Below are positions 1 through 7,959 of a stretch of DNA of 64,000 nucleotides, piece after piece. The position numbers were made by a program, and so were the translations under genes. Positions within the stretch are counted from its first letter, which is position 1. Each line of letters opens with the position of its first letter. Below the pieces are notes generated by a model. That model had not been told where the DNA came from, did not search any database, and saw only the letters and a list, made by a program, of their open reading frames with translations. The stretch covers positions 434,001-498,000 of the forward strand of contig NZ_VITY01000005.1 in assembly GCF_007993935.1 (NCBI RefSeq). Direction: 5' to 3'. The stretch comes from Bradyrhizobium macuxiense. GTDB taxonomy: Bacteria > Pseudomonadota > Alphaproteobacteria > Rhizobiales > Xanthobacteraceae.

Positions 1-2
1 CG

Positions 3-620
3 ACGCTGTTTCGCGGCGGCCGCGGCAATCCGGATCAGGCGACGCTGGCGACGCGGTTCGAGGCCTTGCGGCGCGCCGAGCAGATCCTGATCGCGGAGTA
101 TGCCAAGGCGAAGTTGCTTGGGCTGGAGCGGCTGAAGCGGCACCGCATCCTGCGCTGGTCGATCCTGCAGCACTACGAGGTCTGCACCACGCCGCTGCTC
201 GACGTCACCCATTCGATCCGCATTGCCGCCTCGTTTGCGTCGCTGGCCGAGACCGGCACCGCGTTCCTCTATGTGCTCGGCGTGCCGAATTTGAGCGGCG
301 CGATCACCGCGAGCGCCGAGGCCGGCCTGCAGATCGTGCGGCTGTCCAGCGTCTGCCCGCCGTCGGCGGTGCGGCCGCACATCCAGGAGGGCTATCTGCT
401 CGGCGAGTATCCCGAGATGTCCGGCACCGAGCAGAAGGAAAACTACTTTCCTTACGAGATGGATTTCGGCCGCCGGCTGGTCGCGAAATTCTCGTTCGCG
501 CCATCCGCGTTCTGGAAGAACGACAATTTCCCGCAGGTGACGCGGAGCGCGCTCTATCCGTCGGAGAAGAGCGATCCGCTGTTTCGGCTGGCGCTCGGGG
601 TGAAGAAGCAGCTGGGGTGA
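3..620 (+). CDS. FRG-domain protein, 5' end outside window
   Basis: The reading frame is open from the first bases of the window, so the true start lies upstream; the frame begins TLFRGG, the Phe-Arg-Gly motif that names the FRG domain. A second hallmark follows at LQHYEVCTTPLLDVTHS, equivalent to the family's HYG-x-PTRLLDWT block, then a helix rich in Ala (IRIAASFASLAE). The visible part is 205 residues and ends normally at TGA. The biochemical role of FRG domains is not settled; they occur alone and in proteins of mobile and defence regions, but nothing next to this gene suggests such a region. Identification of the domain is fairly sure; function is unknown. Confidence 0.75.
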   Translation, partial: TLFRGGRGNPDQATLATRFEALRRAEQILIAEYAKAKLLGLERLKRHRILRWSILQHYEVCTTPLLDVTHSIRIAASFASLAETGTAFLYVLGVPNLSGAITASAEAGLQIVRLSSVCPPSAVRPHIQEGYLLGEYPEMSGTEQKENYFPYEMDFGRRLVAKFSFAPSAFWKNDNFPQVTRSALYPSEKSDPLFRLALGVKKQLG

Positions 621-639
621 GCAGGCTCGGCGCTGTTCC

Positions 640-723
640 GTAGGATGGGTGGAGCGAAGCGATACCCATCACCTCACCACGCGGACAGAATTGATGGGTT
701 TCGCTGCGCTCTACCCATCCTAC
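640..723. repeat. Dispersed palindrome family A, full copy
   Basis: An imperfect inverted repeat with arms of about 31 nt; the outer 11 nt (GTAGGATGGGT at 640-650 and ACCCATCCTAC at 713-723) pair perfectly. A second copy lies at 6763-6849 and a half copy at 7923-7937. Elements of this sequence type are frequent in Bradyrhizobium intergenic DNA. It lies just after the FRG gene. Confidence 0.75.
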
Positions 724-786
724 GAGGCCGGTCATTGCGGCCACCGGATGCGGATGTGAGACTCACAGGCAGCGCAACATATTCGG

Positions 787-909
787 CGTCGTCCCGGGCT
801 TGACCCGGGACCCATGACCACGACTGCCTGTTATGCCCGACGCTGCGGCCCGAGCGTGCTCACCAACTCGACCCGATGGTTATGGGTCCCTGCTTTCGCA
901 GGGACGACG
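787..909. repeat. Dispersed palindrome family B
   Basis: An inverted repeat with perfect 9-nt outer arms (CGTCGTCCC at 787-795, GGGACGACG at 901-909) and inner pairing between gacccatgacca and tggttatgggtc. With family A it fills the 317-bp gap 621-937; I see no gene there. The element ends 29 bp from the 3' end of the following minus-strand SDR. Confidence 0.65.
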
Positions 910-937
910 GATCGTGTGCGGCACCGCCGTCGTGCAA

Positions 938-1822
938 TCAACTCGCCCGCGCCGCATCGCGCGCGATCCGTCTTGCCGCCGTTTTCTCCATCTGCCGCTG
1001 CATCACCTTCCAGTAGGTCCCGGGGCGGAAGCGTTGCAGCAGGTCCATGAAGATGGCGTCCTTGCCGATCAGGATGCGCGGCTGGTTTTTCTCGATGCCG
1101 GCGATGATGCGTTGCGCGGCGGCGGCCGGCGTGGTCCGCGCCAGCGTCTCGAAGCGCTCGATGGATTCCGAGCGCCGGGCATTGTCGGTGACGCCGCTGC
1201 CGGTGCGCGAGTTGCGCGCGATGTTGGTGGCGATGCCGCCGGGATGCACGACCGAGAGCTTCACCGGACTGTTCGCCATCGCAAGCTCGTGGCGCAGGCT
1301 CTCGGAGAAGCCGCGCACCGCGAACTTGGCCGCGCAATAGGCGCTCTGGCCGGGCGGGGCGACGATGCCGAAGATAGAGGAGATGTTGACGATATGCGCC
1401 TCGCGCCGTTGCGAAAGCAGCGGCAGGAAGGCGCGGGTGCCGTGCACCACGCCCCAGAAATTGATGTTGAACAGCCAGTCCATCTGCGCCTGGTCGATTT
1501 CACCGAACTCGCCGAGCAACGCGACGCCGGCATTGTTGACGACGATGTTGAGGCCGGGATGCGCGGCGCCGGCAGCGTCGGCGAACGCGGTGATCTGGCC
1601 GGGCTCGCTGACGTCGACACGGTGTATGGTGACCTTGCGCTGGCTCGCCTTGGTGATCTCGGTCGCCTTGGCGATTTCGGCGGCGGTGGCCTGCAGGCCG
1701 CCTTCGTCGCGGTCGGCGATGGCGAGATCGCAGCCGCGCAACGCCAGTTCAAGCGCGAGTGCGCGGCCGATGCCGCTGGCGGCTCCGGTCACGGCGGCGG
1801 CGGATCCAGAGATCGCGGTCAT
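938..1822 (-). CDS. SDR family oxidoreductase
   Basis: A 294-residue classical short-chain dehydrogenase/reductase. The Rossmann glycine motif TGAASGIG is at 12-19, NNAG at 96-99, the catalytic Ser near 148, and YxxxK (Tyr162, Lys166), so the active site is complete, unlike the two SDRs of the 38-50 kb cluster. The extra 60 residues after the core, including a GKDAIFMDLLQRFRPG stretch, resemble SDRs often annotated as acetoin dehydrogenase-like, but the substrate cannot be read from sequence. It stands alone and is divergent from the receiver-protein gene. NAD(P)-dependent oxidation or reduction of a carbonyl/alcohol is the safe call. Confidence 0.85.
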   Translation of the reverse strand: MTAISGSAAAVTGAASGIGRALALELALRGCDLAIADRDEGGLQATAAEIAKATEITKASQRKVTIHRVDVSEPGQITAFADAAGAAHPGLNIVVNNAGVALLGEFGEIDQAQMDWLFNINFWGVVHGTRAFLPLLSQRREAHIVNISSIFGIVAPPGQSAYCAAKFAVRGFSESLRHELAMANSPVKLSVVHPGGIATNIARNSRTGSGVTDNARRSESIERFETLARTTPAAAAQRIIAGIEKNQPRILIGKDAIFMDLLQRFRPGTYWKVMQRQMEKTAARRIARDAARAS

Positions 1823-1983
1823 GTCGGGTCAGCTCCATCAGAACGAGGCGAGGCGGGTTGCCAGGCGGGAACATGGCGGTTTCCTCGCTTTTCTCAAATT
1901 GGAACTGAACCATCCAGCGATTTTAGGCATTTAACATTTGTTATGTGCTCGATCTGAAGCATTCAAACCAAGGGAGGCCCACC

Positions 1984-2385
1984 ATGGGACAGTCAAAGCC
2001 CTATCGTGCGAAGGCCTTGGTCGTCGAGGACGATCCGATGCAGCGCGAGATGATCGGCCTCCTGTTAGAGGAGAGCGAGTTCGACGTGATTTCCTGCGAG
2101 AGCGCCGAGGCCGCCGAACTGGTGTTGCGGGGCAGCGGCGACAACGTCGTGCTGATGATGACCGATGTCGAGCTGGCCGGAAACATGACCGGCGTCGAGC
2201 TCGCCCATGTCGCCAAGAAATACAAGCCCGATCTCGACGTGATCGTCACCTCAGGCAAGCCGCTGCGGCAGCGCCTGCCTGAGGGCACCTTGTTCTGGTC
2301 CAAGCCCTGGGCGCCGCTGGACGTGATCCGCCTCGCCGAGACGAAGGCCTCGGAGCTGTCGGGCGGCCGGCCGAGGTCCGTATAA
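1984..2385 (+). CDS. Single-domain response regulator
   Basis: A 133-residue protein that is only a CheY-like receiver domain. The acidic pocket is EDD (15-17), the phospho-acceptor is Asp61 in MMTDVEL, the conserved Thr/Ser position is Ser90 and the conserved Lys is Lys107 in WSKPW. The ATG at 1984 is preferred to the open frame from 1945 because GGGAGG ends 7 nt upstream. With no output domain it probably acts by protein contact in a phosphorelay; no histidine kinase is nearby. It is divergent from the SDR. Confidence 0.88.
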   Translation: MGQSKPYRAKALVVEDDPMQREMIGLLLEESEFDVISCESAEAAELVLRGSGDNVVLMMTDVELAGNMTGVELAHVAKKYKPDLDVIVTSGKPLRQRLPEGTLFWSKPWAPLDVIRLAETKASELSGGRPRSV

Positions 2386-2488
2386 CGCAGTTGTCAGCAC
2401 GGGCGAAGGGCGGCCGGCCGGTGGTCGCTTCCGCCTGCCCGGGCGTCGTGATATTTCCGGACCATGTCGCTCCTCCTTGAAGATTGAA

Positions 2489-3100
2489 ATGACCTGGTCC
2501 TTTTTGCTGACCACGCTGATCGTGGTCGCCTCGCCCGGTACCGGCGTGCTCTACACCCTGGCGGTGGCGCTGACCCGGGGCTCGCGGGCGAGCGTGGCGG
2601 CGGCGTTCGGCTGCACCCTCGGGATCGTGCCGCAGATGATCGCGGCGATGCTTGGGCTAGCCGCCATCCTGCACACCAGCGCGATGGCGTTCGCGGCGCT
2701 GAAATGGGGCGGCGTGGTCTACCTGCTCTATATGGCCTGGCAGGCGCTGCGCGAGCGCGGCGCGCTCGCCGTCGACACCGAGATCAAGCCGCGCTCGAGC
2801 GGGCGGGTGATCGTGACCGCGATCCTGATCAACATCCTCAATCCGAAGCTGTCGATCTTCTTCCTGGCCTTCCTGCCGCAGTTCATCGCCGTCGACGAGG
2901 TGCACCCGCTGACGCGGATGGTCGAGCTCAGCTTCGTCTTCATGGCGATGACCTTTGCGGTGTTCGCGGTCTATGGGCTGTTCGCGGCGTCGGTGCGCGA
3001 CCGCGTCATCACCCGGCCGAAGGTGATGGCTTGGCTGCGGCGCAGCTTTGCCGCGGGCTTTGCCGTGCTCGGCGCCAAGCTCGCCTTTGCCGAGCGCTGA
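2489..3100 (+). CDS. LysE/RhtB family exporter
   Basis: A 203-residue inner-membrane protein with about six hydrophobic helices. The N-terminal SPGTGVLYTLA is the family's SPGPNxL signature, and NPKLSIFFLAFLPQF in the middle is the second conserved block. The family exports amino acids or small metabolites such as lysine and homoserine lactones; the substrate is unknown here. ATG at 2489 gives the usual MTxxFLLTxLIVVASPG start; a TTG at 2477 in frame is possible and neither has a clear ribosome site. Confidence 0.88.
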   Translation: MTWSFLLTTLIVVASPGTGVLYTLAVALTRGSRASVAAAFGCTLGIVPQMIAAMLGLAAILHTSAMAFAALKWGGVVYLLYMAWQALRERGALAVDTEIKPRSSGRVIVTAILINILNPKLSIFFLAFLPQFIAVDEVHPLTRMVELSFVFMAMTFAVFAVYGLFAASVRDRVITRPKVMAWLRRSFAAGFAVLGAKLAFAER

Positions 3101-3160
3101 GCTCGCATTCGCTCGCGGCCGAGGCTGGCAATAAGCAATAAAGAGGCAGGGCAATAAAAA

Positions 3161-3179
3161 AGCAGGCCTTGCGCCTGCT
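3161..3179 (-). terminator. Rho-independent terminator
   Basis: On the minus strand AGCAGGC-gcaag-GCCTGCT forms a 7-bp hairpin followed directly by a run of six T (complement of 3156-3161). It lies 135 bp beyond the stop of the minus-strand micro-peptide at 3314-3388 and is the likely end of that transcript. Confidence 0.75.
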
Positions 3180-3313
3180 GCCTTGCCCATCTGCTGGGGT
3201 CGATCGGTTAGGTGAATCTAGGGTTGATGATTTCCGGCTTGGCGTCGTTTCGAGCCGCGGTCCCGGGCCGGGTGCCCGGGCAGGGCAAGAGCCGCTACCC
3301 GGGCTGGAATTCG

Positions 3314-3388
3314 TTACTTCTTGGCGGCCTTCTTCTTGGTGGCCTTTTTCGCCTTCGCCTTCTTCGCCTTCTTCGCTTTCTTAGCCAT
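3314..3388 (-). CDS. Lysine/alanine-rich micro-peptide
   Basis: A 24-residue peptide made of 14 Lys, 8 Ala, 1 Thr and the initiator Met, in KKA-type repeats (starts MAKKAKKAKKAKAKK). It is preceded by GAGAGG 5 nt upstream of the ATG and followed by a good minus-strand terminator, so it looks like a real transcription unit rather than chance coding. The composition resembles the basic tails of histone H1-like and HU-like proteins, so nucleic-acid binding is a reasonable inference but untested. Similar tiny KA-rich proteins are annotated in Bradyrhizobium genomes as hypothetical. Confidence 0.6.
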   Translation of the reverse strand: MAKKAKKAKKAKAKKATKKKAAKK

Positions 3389-3814
3389 AGTATCCTCTCA
3401 GGGTTTCATGGATTGAACGCGACTCCGAGGCATGCTTGGCGGAGGGCCAGCCTCGCAACATCCTCAGTAGCAAACTCAGCAGATTCGGAGGCGGCTGCCG
3501 CGTGCTGTCACGGCGCCGTCATCGTGTTATCCACAGCTGTTACGTGTTTTTGCCAGTTTTTCGCCAGCGTCGGCGTGTCGCGCGTCGCAGCGCCGTCGCG
3601 CCGGTCATGCTTAACGACGCGCAAACGGCCGATGCGCGGTTCTTCATCAATTCAAAACCACAGCACGGATTGCTGCGCGGCGGTGACAGTCCGTTAAGCC
3701 GCGCGGCCGCATCCTCGCCCGCAAGACAACGGGGATTGTCGTTGGTGGAAACGCCTTAAGGGGTGGCGGTCATTTCAGGGGAGGCGAGGCCGATACGGGT
3801 CTCGAACAGGGGCG
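3389..3814. other. Intergenic region, no gene seen
   Basis: These 426 bp between the micro-peptide and the diguanylate cyclase contain no convincing coding frame. A perfect DnaA-box word, TTATCCACA, is at 3527-3535 but it is single. The left end should contain the promoter of the micro-peptide and the right end that of the cyclase. Confidence 0.5.
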
Positions 3815-5029
3815 ATGTTGAGCGTTCCGACGCTTTGGACGGTATTCGTTATCAATTTTCTCGCGCTCGGCCTGATCTGGGCCTATGTCGCGCAAAGCTA
3901 TCCAGCGTTCGGTGCGGCGCGGTTCTGGACCGCGTCCGCCTTCGTCGCGTCCGCCGGCGCCTCCTGCGCGATGCTCCGTGTGATGATGACGGACTCGCTG
4001 TTGCCGCTGCTGGCGGCGGGGACGCTGATGGTGTTCGCCGCCGGCCTTGCCGCGATGGGCATCGAGCGCTTCTACGGCAAGCCGGTCGGCTGGCGCAGCA
4101 CCGCGCTGTCCACCGCGTTCGCGTTCGCCGGCCTCGGCGTCTTCATCTTCGCCTATGACAGCATGCCGCTGCGCATCCTGGTCTACACCGTCGCCCAGGT
4201 CATGCCGTTCGCATTGACGCTGAAGCTGTTGCTGTCGCCCGAGAACGGGCGCGTCAGCCCCGGCGCACGGCTCGCCGGCATCGTCGCCTCCGTGCTGATC
4301 GGCATCTATGCGCTACGCCTCGTCGGCGCCCTGCTGCAGCCCGGCGAGTACTCCTTCGTTCGCTTCAATGCGGGCCAGTCGCTGGTGATCCTGCTGATGG
4401 TCTTCCTGTCGATGGCGCTCAATTTCGGCTTCCTGCTGATGGCGATCGACCGGCTGCGCAACGAGGTCGCCGACCTCGCGCTGCTCGACGATCTCACCGG
4501 CGTCGGCAACCGCCGCCATCTCCTGCAGCGGCTGACCGAGGAATGCGCGCGCTCCGACCGCAACGGCGAGGCGTTCGCGCTGCTGGTGATCGACCTCGAC
4601 GGCTTCAAGGGCATCAACGACACCCATGGCCACGCCGCCGGCGATGCCTGCCTGCAGCACTTCACGCTGATGGCGCAGACGAGACTCCGCCCGGGCGACA
4701 TGCTGGCCCGCACCGGCGGCGACGAGTTCTGCATCGTGCTGCCGTCCTCGACGCTGCGCGAGGGCGCGATGATCGCCCGCCGCGTGCTGGAGGTCTGCCG
4801 CGCCGATGCCGAGCAGTGCACCGGCAACGACATTCCGATCGCGGTCTCGATCGGCATTGCGCAATGGACCCGCGAGATCGGGATGCACCCCGACCGCCTG
4901 ATCGCCGCCGCCGACCACGCGCTCTACGACGCCAAGAAGGGCGGCAAGAACGGCTATGCGACCTACGAGCCCAGGCTGCCGCCCGAGATGGTCGATGCGC
5001 TGGAGGCGACCCTGCGCAAGCGCGCCTGA
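3815..5029 (+). CDS. Membrane diguanylate cyclase (GGDEF)
   Basis: A 404-residue protein with six or so hydrophobic segments in residues 5-210 and a C-terminal GGDEF domain. The start of the domain, DDLTGVGNRRHL, is at 225-236, a metal-binding Asp at 260 (VIDLDGFKGIND), and an intact GGDEF at 301-305. The product-inhibition I-site RxxD (Arg292-Asp295) sits exactly five residues before GGDEF, so the enzyme should make c-di-GMP from two GTP and be feedback inhibited. The membrane part is not a MASE domain I can name with certainty. A PilZ protein at 31854-32105 is a possible effector in the same genome region. Confidence 0.9.
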   Translation: MLSVPTLWTVFVINFLALGLIWAYVAQSYPAFGAARFWTASAFVASAGASCAMLRVMMTDSLLPLLAAGTLMVFAAGLAAMGIERFYGKPVGWRSTALSTAFAFAGLGVFIFAYDSMPLRILVYTVAQVMPFALTLKLLLSPENGRVSPGARLAGIVASVLIGIYALRLVGALLQPGEYSFVRFNAGQSLVILLMVFLSMALNFGFLLMAIDRLRNEVADLALLDDLTGVGNRRHLLQRLTEECARSDRNGEAFALLVIDLDGFKGINDTHGHAAGDACLQHFTLMAQTRLRPGDMLARTGGDEFCIVLPSSTLREGAMIARRVLEVCRADAEQCTGNDIPIAVSIGIAQWTREIGMHPDRLIAAADHALYDAKKGGKNGYATYEPRLPPEMVDALEATLRKRA

Positions 5030-5065
5030 GCGTGCTAACGAGGGACGCCACTGGATCCCCTCGTC

Positions 5066-5686
5066 ATGATGCCTCGCCTGCTCACCGCGCTCCTTGCGCT
5101 CGTGATCTCTTCCGCCGCACTGGCTGAAACCCCCGATCTCGCTGTTATCGCGCGATCGCAGGGGACGCCCGAGATTCCCGGACTGAAGATGGTGTGGCTG
5201 TCGCCCTGGGGCGACGTCGCCAAGGCGCATCCCTGGCGCAACATCATCGTGCACCAGACCGAAGGGCCGCAGGGCTCGGCACGCTACGGCGCGCAGGAGC
5301 AGCACAAGAACCCGACACGGCGCGGCGTCATGGTCTGGGTCGAAACCGACGGCACGGTCTATTGGGCGGTCGCCGATGACCTCGTTCCGACCCACACCGA
5401 CGGCGCCGATCGCAACGACAACAAATACGTCGACAACGGCAAGACCTATCACCAGGTGAACAAGGACACCTCGATCGGCGTCGAGTTCGCCGGCAATTAC
5501 CCCGACGTCACCAAGGGGCCGACCGACGCGCAGGTCGCCGCCTGGCGCGTGCTGGTGAAAGTGCTGCGCGCGCGTTACGGCATTCCGCTCGACCGCGTCT
5601 ATGCCCACAACTGGATCGACTTCAAGGATGCCCGCTACTGCGAGGGCTGCGCGCTCGCGACCATGGCGCGAGAGTGGGGCGAGTAG
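5066..5686 (+). CDS. N-acetylmuramoyl-L-alanine amidase
   Basis: A 206-residue exported protein: signal peptide of about 20 residues (LVISSAALA|ETPD), then an amidase_2/PGRP-type domain. The first zinc His is His63 in NIIVHQTEG, and a second is in the YAHNWIDFKDARYC segment near the C terminus. It would cleave the bond between MurNAc and L-Ala of peptidoglycan in the periplasm. It starts 36 bp after the diguanylate cyclase and may be co-transcribed with it. ATG at 5066 or 5069 are both possible. Confidence 0.85.
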   Translation: MMPRLLTALLALVISSAALAETPDLAVIARSQGTPEIPGLKMVWLSPWGDVAKAHPWRNIIVHQTEGPQGSARYGAQEQHKNPTRRGVMVWVETDGTVYWAVADDLVPTHTDGADRNDNKYVDNGKTYHQVNKDTSIGVEFAGNYPDVTKGPTDAQVAAWRVLVKVLRARYGIPLDRVYAHNWIDFKDARYCEGCALATMAREWGE

Positions 5687-5734
5687 GGCGACGACACTGA
5701 GCAGCCGCATCGACGGCCACGCGCGCGAAGGGAT

Positions 5735-6556
5735 TCAGCTCTGCGGGCGCAAGGCCGCTTCGGCGCGCTGCATCATCCGCCGCCACCGCTCGCTGGTCGG
5801 CCCGCCCATCAGCAGGAAGTAGCGGACGATCGCGATCGGCAGCCAGGTCTCCATCGCTTGCGTCAGCGCCGCTACCGGCGTCCCGGACAGCCGGGCGTAT
5901 TCGGATTGCGCGGCCGCATGGACCGCAAGCGGCCGCTGCGGATTGTCGGCGACGTCGAGGGCGAGCTCGGCCAGGTTGATGTGAAAGTGCGCATGATCGA
6001 AGGCCGCAGGCGCGCGGATCGAAAAGGTCCAGTCGATCAGCCGCGGACCGTCCGCCGTCATGATCACGTTGTTGGGGTGGATGTCGCCATGGCACAGCCC
6101 GTCCCCCGGCTGCTGCAGGCGGTCGATCAGCGCGAGGATGCCGGAGGCGGTGTGCCTGGGCACGATGTCGCCCGAGTGCGTGAAGGCAGTGTCCATCCAG
6201 CGGCGCAGACGGAAAGCCTCCGGCGGCGGCGATATCCTGTGAACCGACAGGGCAAGGGACGCGAGGATCGCGCCCGCCTGGGCGAACGTCACGCCGCCGC
6301 TCCGCGTCAGCTGCAGCAGCGTCGGTCCGTCGAGGCGGGCGAGTACGATGCCGAAGCGTCCGTCGATCGTCACCTCGCCGAACACCTCCGGCGCAGGCAC
6401 GCCGGCGGCGAAGACCGCCCGGGTCATCCTCACCTCATGCTGGCCGAGCCGCGGCGGGAAACCTTCCTTGAACAGTTTGACGACCTGACCCGGCGCCCAG
6501 GCGTGGATGTCAGCCGTGCCGCCCTGGTTGATCTTCTCCCCGAGGGATCCCTGCAT
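5735..6556 (-). CDS. APH-family phosphotransferase
   Basis: A 273-residue kinase-fold protein. The catalytic loop HGDIHPNNV (Asp158) and the metal-binding Asp175 (LIDW) are intact, and an N-terminal Gly-rich loop (NQGGTADIHAW) and a Lys in VVKLFKEGF are present. This aminoglycoside-phosphotransferase-like family also includes choline/ethanolamine and homoserine kinases, so the substrate is open; resistance should not be assumed. The start at 6556 is chosen because GGGAGG lies 7 nt upstream; a start 24 nt earlier is in frame but poorly placed. Confidence 0.8.
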   Translation of the reverse strand: MQGSLGEKINQGGTADIHAWAPGQVVKLFKEGFPPRLGQHEVRMTRAVFAAGVPAPEVFGEVTIDGRFGIVLARLDGPTLLQLTRSGGVTFAQAGAILASLALSVHRISPPPEAFRLRRWMDTAFTHSGDIVPRHTASGILALIDRLQQPGDGLCHGDIHPNNVIMTADGPRLIDWTFSIRAPAAFDHAHFHINLAELALDVADNPQRPLAVHAAAQSEYARLSGTPVAALTQAMETWLPIAIVRYFLLMGGPTSERWRRMMQRAEAALRPQS

Positions 6557-6961
6557 CGCATGTCCTCCCGCCGGTCGCAATCAAACACCGGCGGCGGGCA
6601 AAAGAGAACGCTCCCGCGATCTCGGCTGCCAGCCATGATCGTGGCTTGTCCCGGGCCGGAGCGTTTGCCAGAATCGCGCCGCGACGCACGGTTTGAGACA
6701 AGTCCGGTCGTGGCCCTTGGCCGATATGGCCAAGAGCGTCGAAGCATCATGAAGACCGGCCTTGTGGGATGGCTGGAGCGCCGCGATACCCATCAACTCG
6801 TGCTGCCGTGGTGGGATGATGGGTATCGCTGCGCTCCACCCATCCTACAGACTAACAGATTAGCGAGGCTGGCTGGCGGCCTTATGGACAATTATCATAT
6901 GTCGCAGACTCCCGAACTGCTGAAGCGTCACGCTCTTCGGTTCGGGAACAGGCGACATTGC
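6557..6961. other. Intergenic region with palindromes
   Basis: These 405 bp hold a 7-bp inverted repeat (CTTGGCC at 6716-6722, GGCCAAG at 6728-6734) and the family A repeat at 6763-6849. A plus-strand frame stays open across it into the next gene, but it runs through the repeat and the antisense of the phosphotransferase, so I treat it as non-coding. Confidence 0.5.
6763..6849. repeat. Dispersed palindrome family A, second copy
   Basis: Imperfect inverted repeat whose right arm (gatgggtatcgctgcgctcc onward to cctaca) matches the copy at 640-723. The left arm has decayed by a few bases. It lies upstream of the hydrolase gene; a half copy lies beyond that gene's 3' end, and both are preceded by the word gaagcatcatg (6741 and 7905). 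Confidence 0.7.
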
Positions 6962-7831
6962 ATGCATCCGCTGCGAACTTCAGTCATCATTATCGCGATA
7001 TTCTGGATTGCTGTCAGCTCGGCGATTGGAGCTGCATCCGTCCAGTTCGAAGGCGCGCGATACTTGCGAAAAGAGCTGTCGGGAAGTCAGGCGATCGCGG
7101 GTGGTGTGCCTCTTTTTCCGCCGGCTCCGAGGCTTGTCGAGGGCTACGTTCAAAAGCCGGATGGCGCGGGACCATTTCCTGCCGTGATACTGCTGCACGG
7201 CTGTGCCGGACTGGGATCCCTGTTTGATCCTCGTCTCACGCACAACCTCTGGCCCGACCTGCTTACGTCGTGGGGCTACGCAGTTCTGGTCGTCGACAGT
7301 TTTACGACAAGAGGCCTGAAAAATACCTGTGATAGCGATACGAGGTCGTATCGGATGCAGGACGCTTTTGGTGCTTTGGCCTTTTTCGCCAAACAATCAT
7401 ACGTCGACAAAGAGCGCGTCGCGCTGTTGGGCTTTTCAGCCGGAGGCGTCGCGACGCTCGCAGCTCTCAAGAAGCGAGACACGCAAATCTTCGAAATCCC
7501 ATCTGGGCTCGACTTCGCGGCGGGGATTGCATTTTACCCCTGCTACGGATCAAGCCTCGACACGGTAAAACCGGTCTTGATACTGAACGGCGAGGACGAC
7601 GACTGGTCGAAGCAATCGGTTTGCCATTCGATGATGAACCTGCGACCCGCACGCGCTGCCGCAGTCAAGCTGATCAGCTTTCCAAACGCGGTCCACGGCT
7701 TTGATCGGCCTTCCCTGTATCCCGGTCGAATGGCGTTCGGACATTGGATTGAATACAATGCCAACGCAGCCGAACGTGCAGCACAGGCGGTTCGCGATTT
7801 CTTGGTCGATAGCCTGGGCCGCGACCGCTAG
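6962..7831 (+). CDS. Dienelactone-hydrolase-family protein, membrane anchored
   Basis: A 289-residue alpha/beta hydrolase. Residues 5-24 are a hydrophobic signal or anchor (SVIIIAIFWIAVSSAIGA). The nucleophile is Ser159 in GFSAGG, the acid is about Asp213 in NGEDDDW and the base is His245 in NAVHGFD; HGCAG (79-83) forms the oxyanion region. The family hydrolyses dienelactones and other esters. Start at 6962 is chosen because the signal sequence follows directly; the ribosome site is weak. Its codon use is visibly less GC-rich than its neighbours, and it is flanked by family A repeats, which could reflect acquisition, but that is only a suggestion. Confidence 0.78.
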   Translation: MHPLRTSVIIIAIFWIAVSSAIGAASVQFEGARYLRKELSGSQAIAGGVPLFPPAPRLVEGYVQKPDGAGPFPAVILLHGCAGLGSLFDPRLTHNLWPDLLTSWGYAVLVVDSFTTRGLKNTCDSDTRSYRMQDAFGALAFFAKQSYVDKERVALLGFSAGGVATLAALKKRDTQIFEIPSGLDFAAGIAFYPCYGSSLDTVKPVLILNGEDDDWSKQSVCHSMMNLRPARAAAVKLISFPNAVHGFDRPSLYPGRMAFGHWIEYNANAAERAAQAVRDFLVDSLGRDR

Positions 7832-7922
7832 GCGCGCCAGCTTTTGGCCCTTCGTCGGCGGCGGAGCGATCGGTATACGTCCCAGCTAGATCGAGGTGCG
7901 CGCCGAAGCATCATGCCAAAAT

Positions 7923-7937
7923 CCACCCATCCTACAG
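7923..7937. repeat. Family A palindrome, half copy
   Basis: The string ccacccatcctacag repeats the right end of the element at 6763-6849, again after gaagcatcatg. The left arm is missing, as if removed by deletion. Confidence 0.5.
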
Positions 7938-7959
7938 GCTGCATCAATCGGCGCGTCGC

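Noticed and set aside
3527..3535. Perfect DnaA-box sequence TTATCCACA as a sign of a replication origin
   Set aside because: It is a single copy, with no box cluster, no AT-rich unwinding element and no dnaA, parAB or hemE gene nearby.
5735..6556. Phosphotransferase as an antibiotic-resistance gene
   Set aside because: HGD and D motifs only show the APH fold, which many housekeeping kinases share; no resistance context is present.
5858..6961. N-terminal extension of the dienelactone-hydrolase-like gene by 368 codons
   Set aside because: The extension runs antisense through the phosphotransferase gene and through a palindromic repeat, and a signal peptide begins at 6962.
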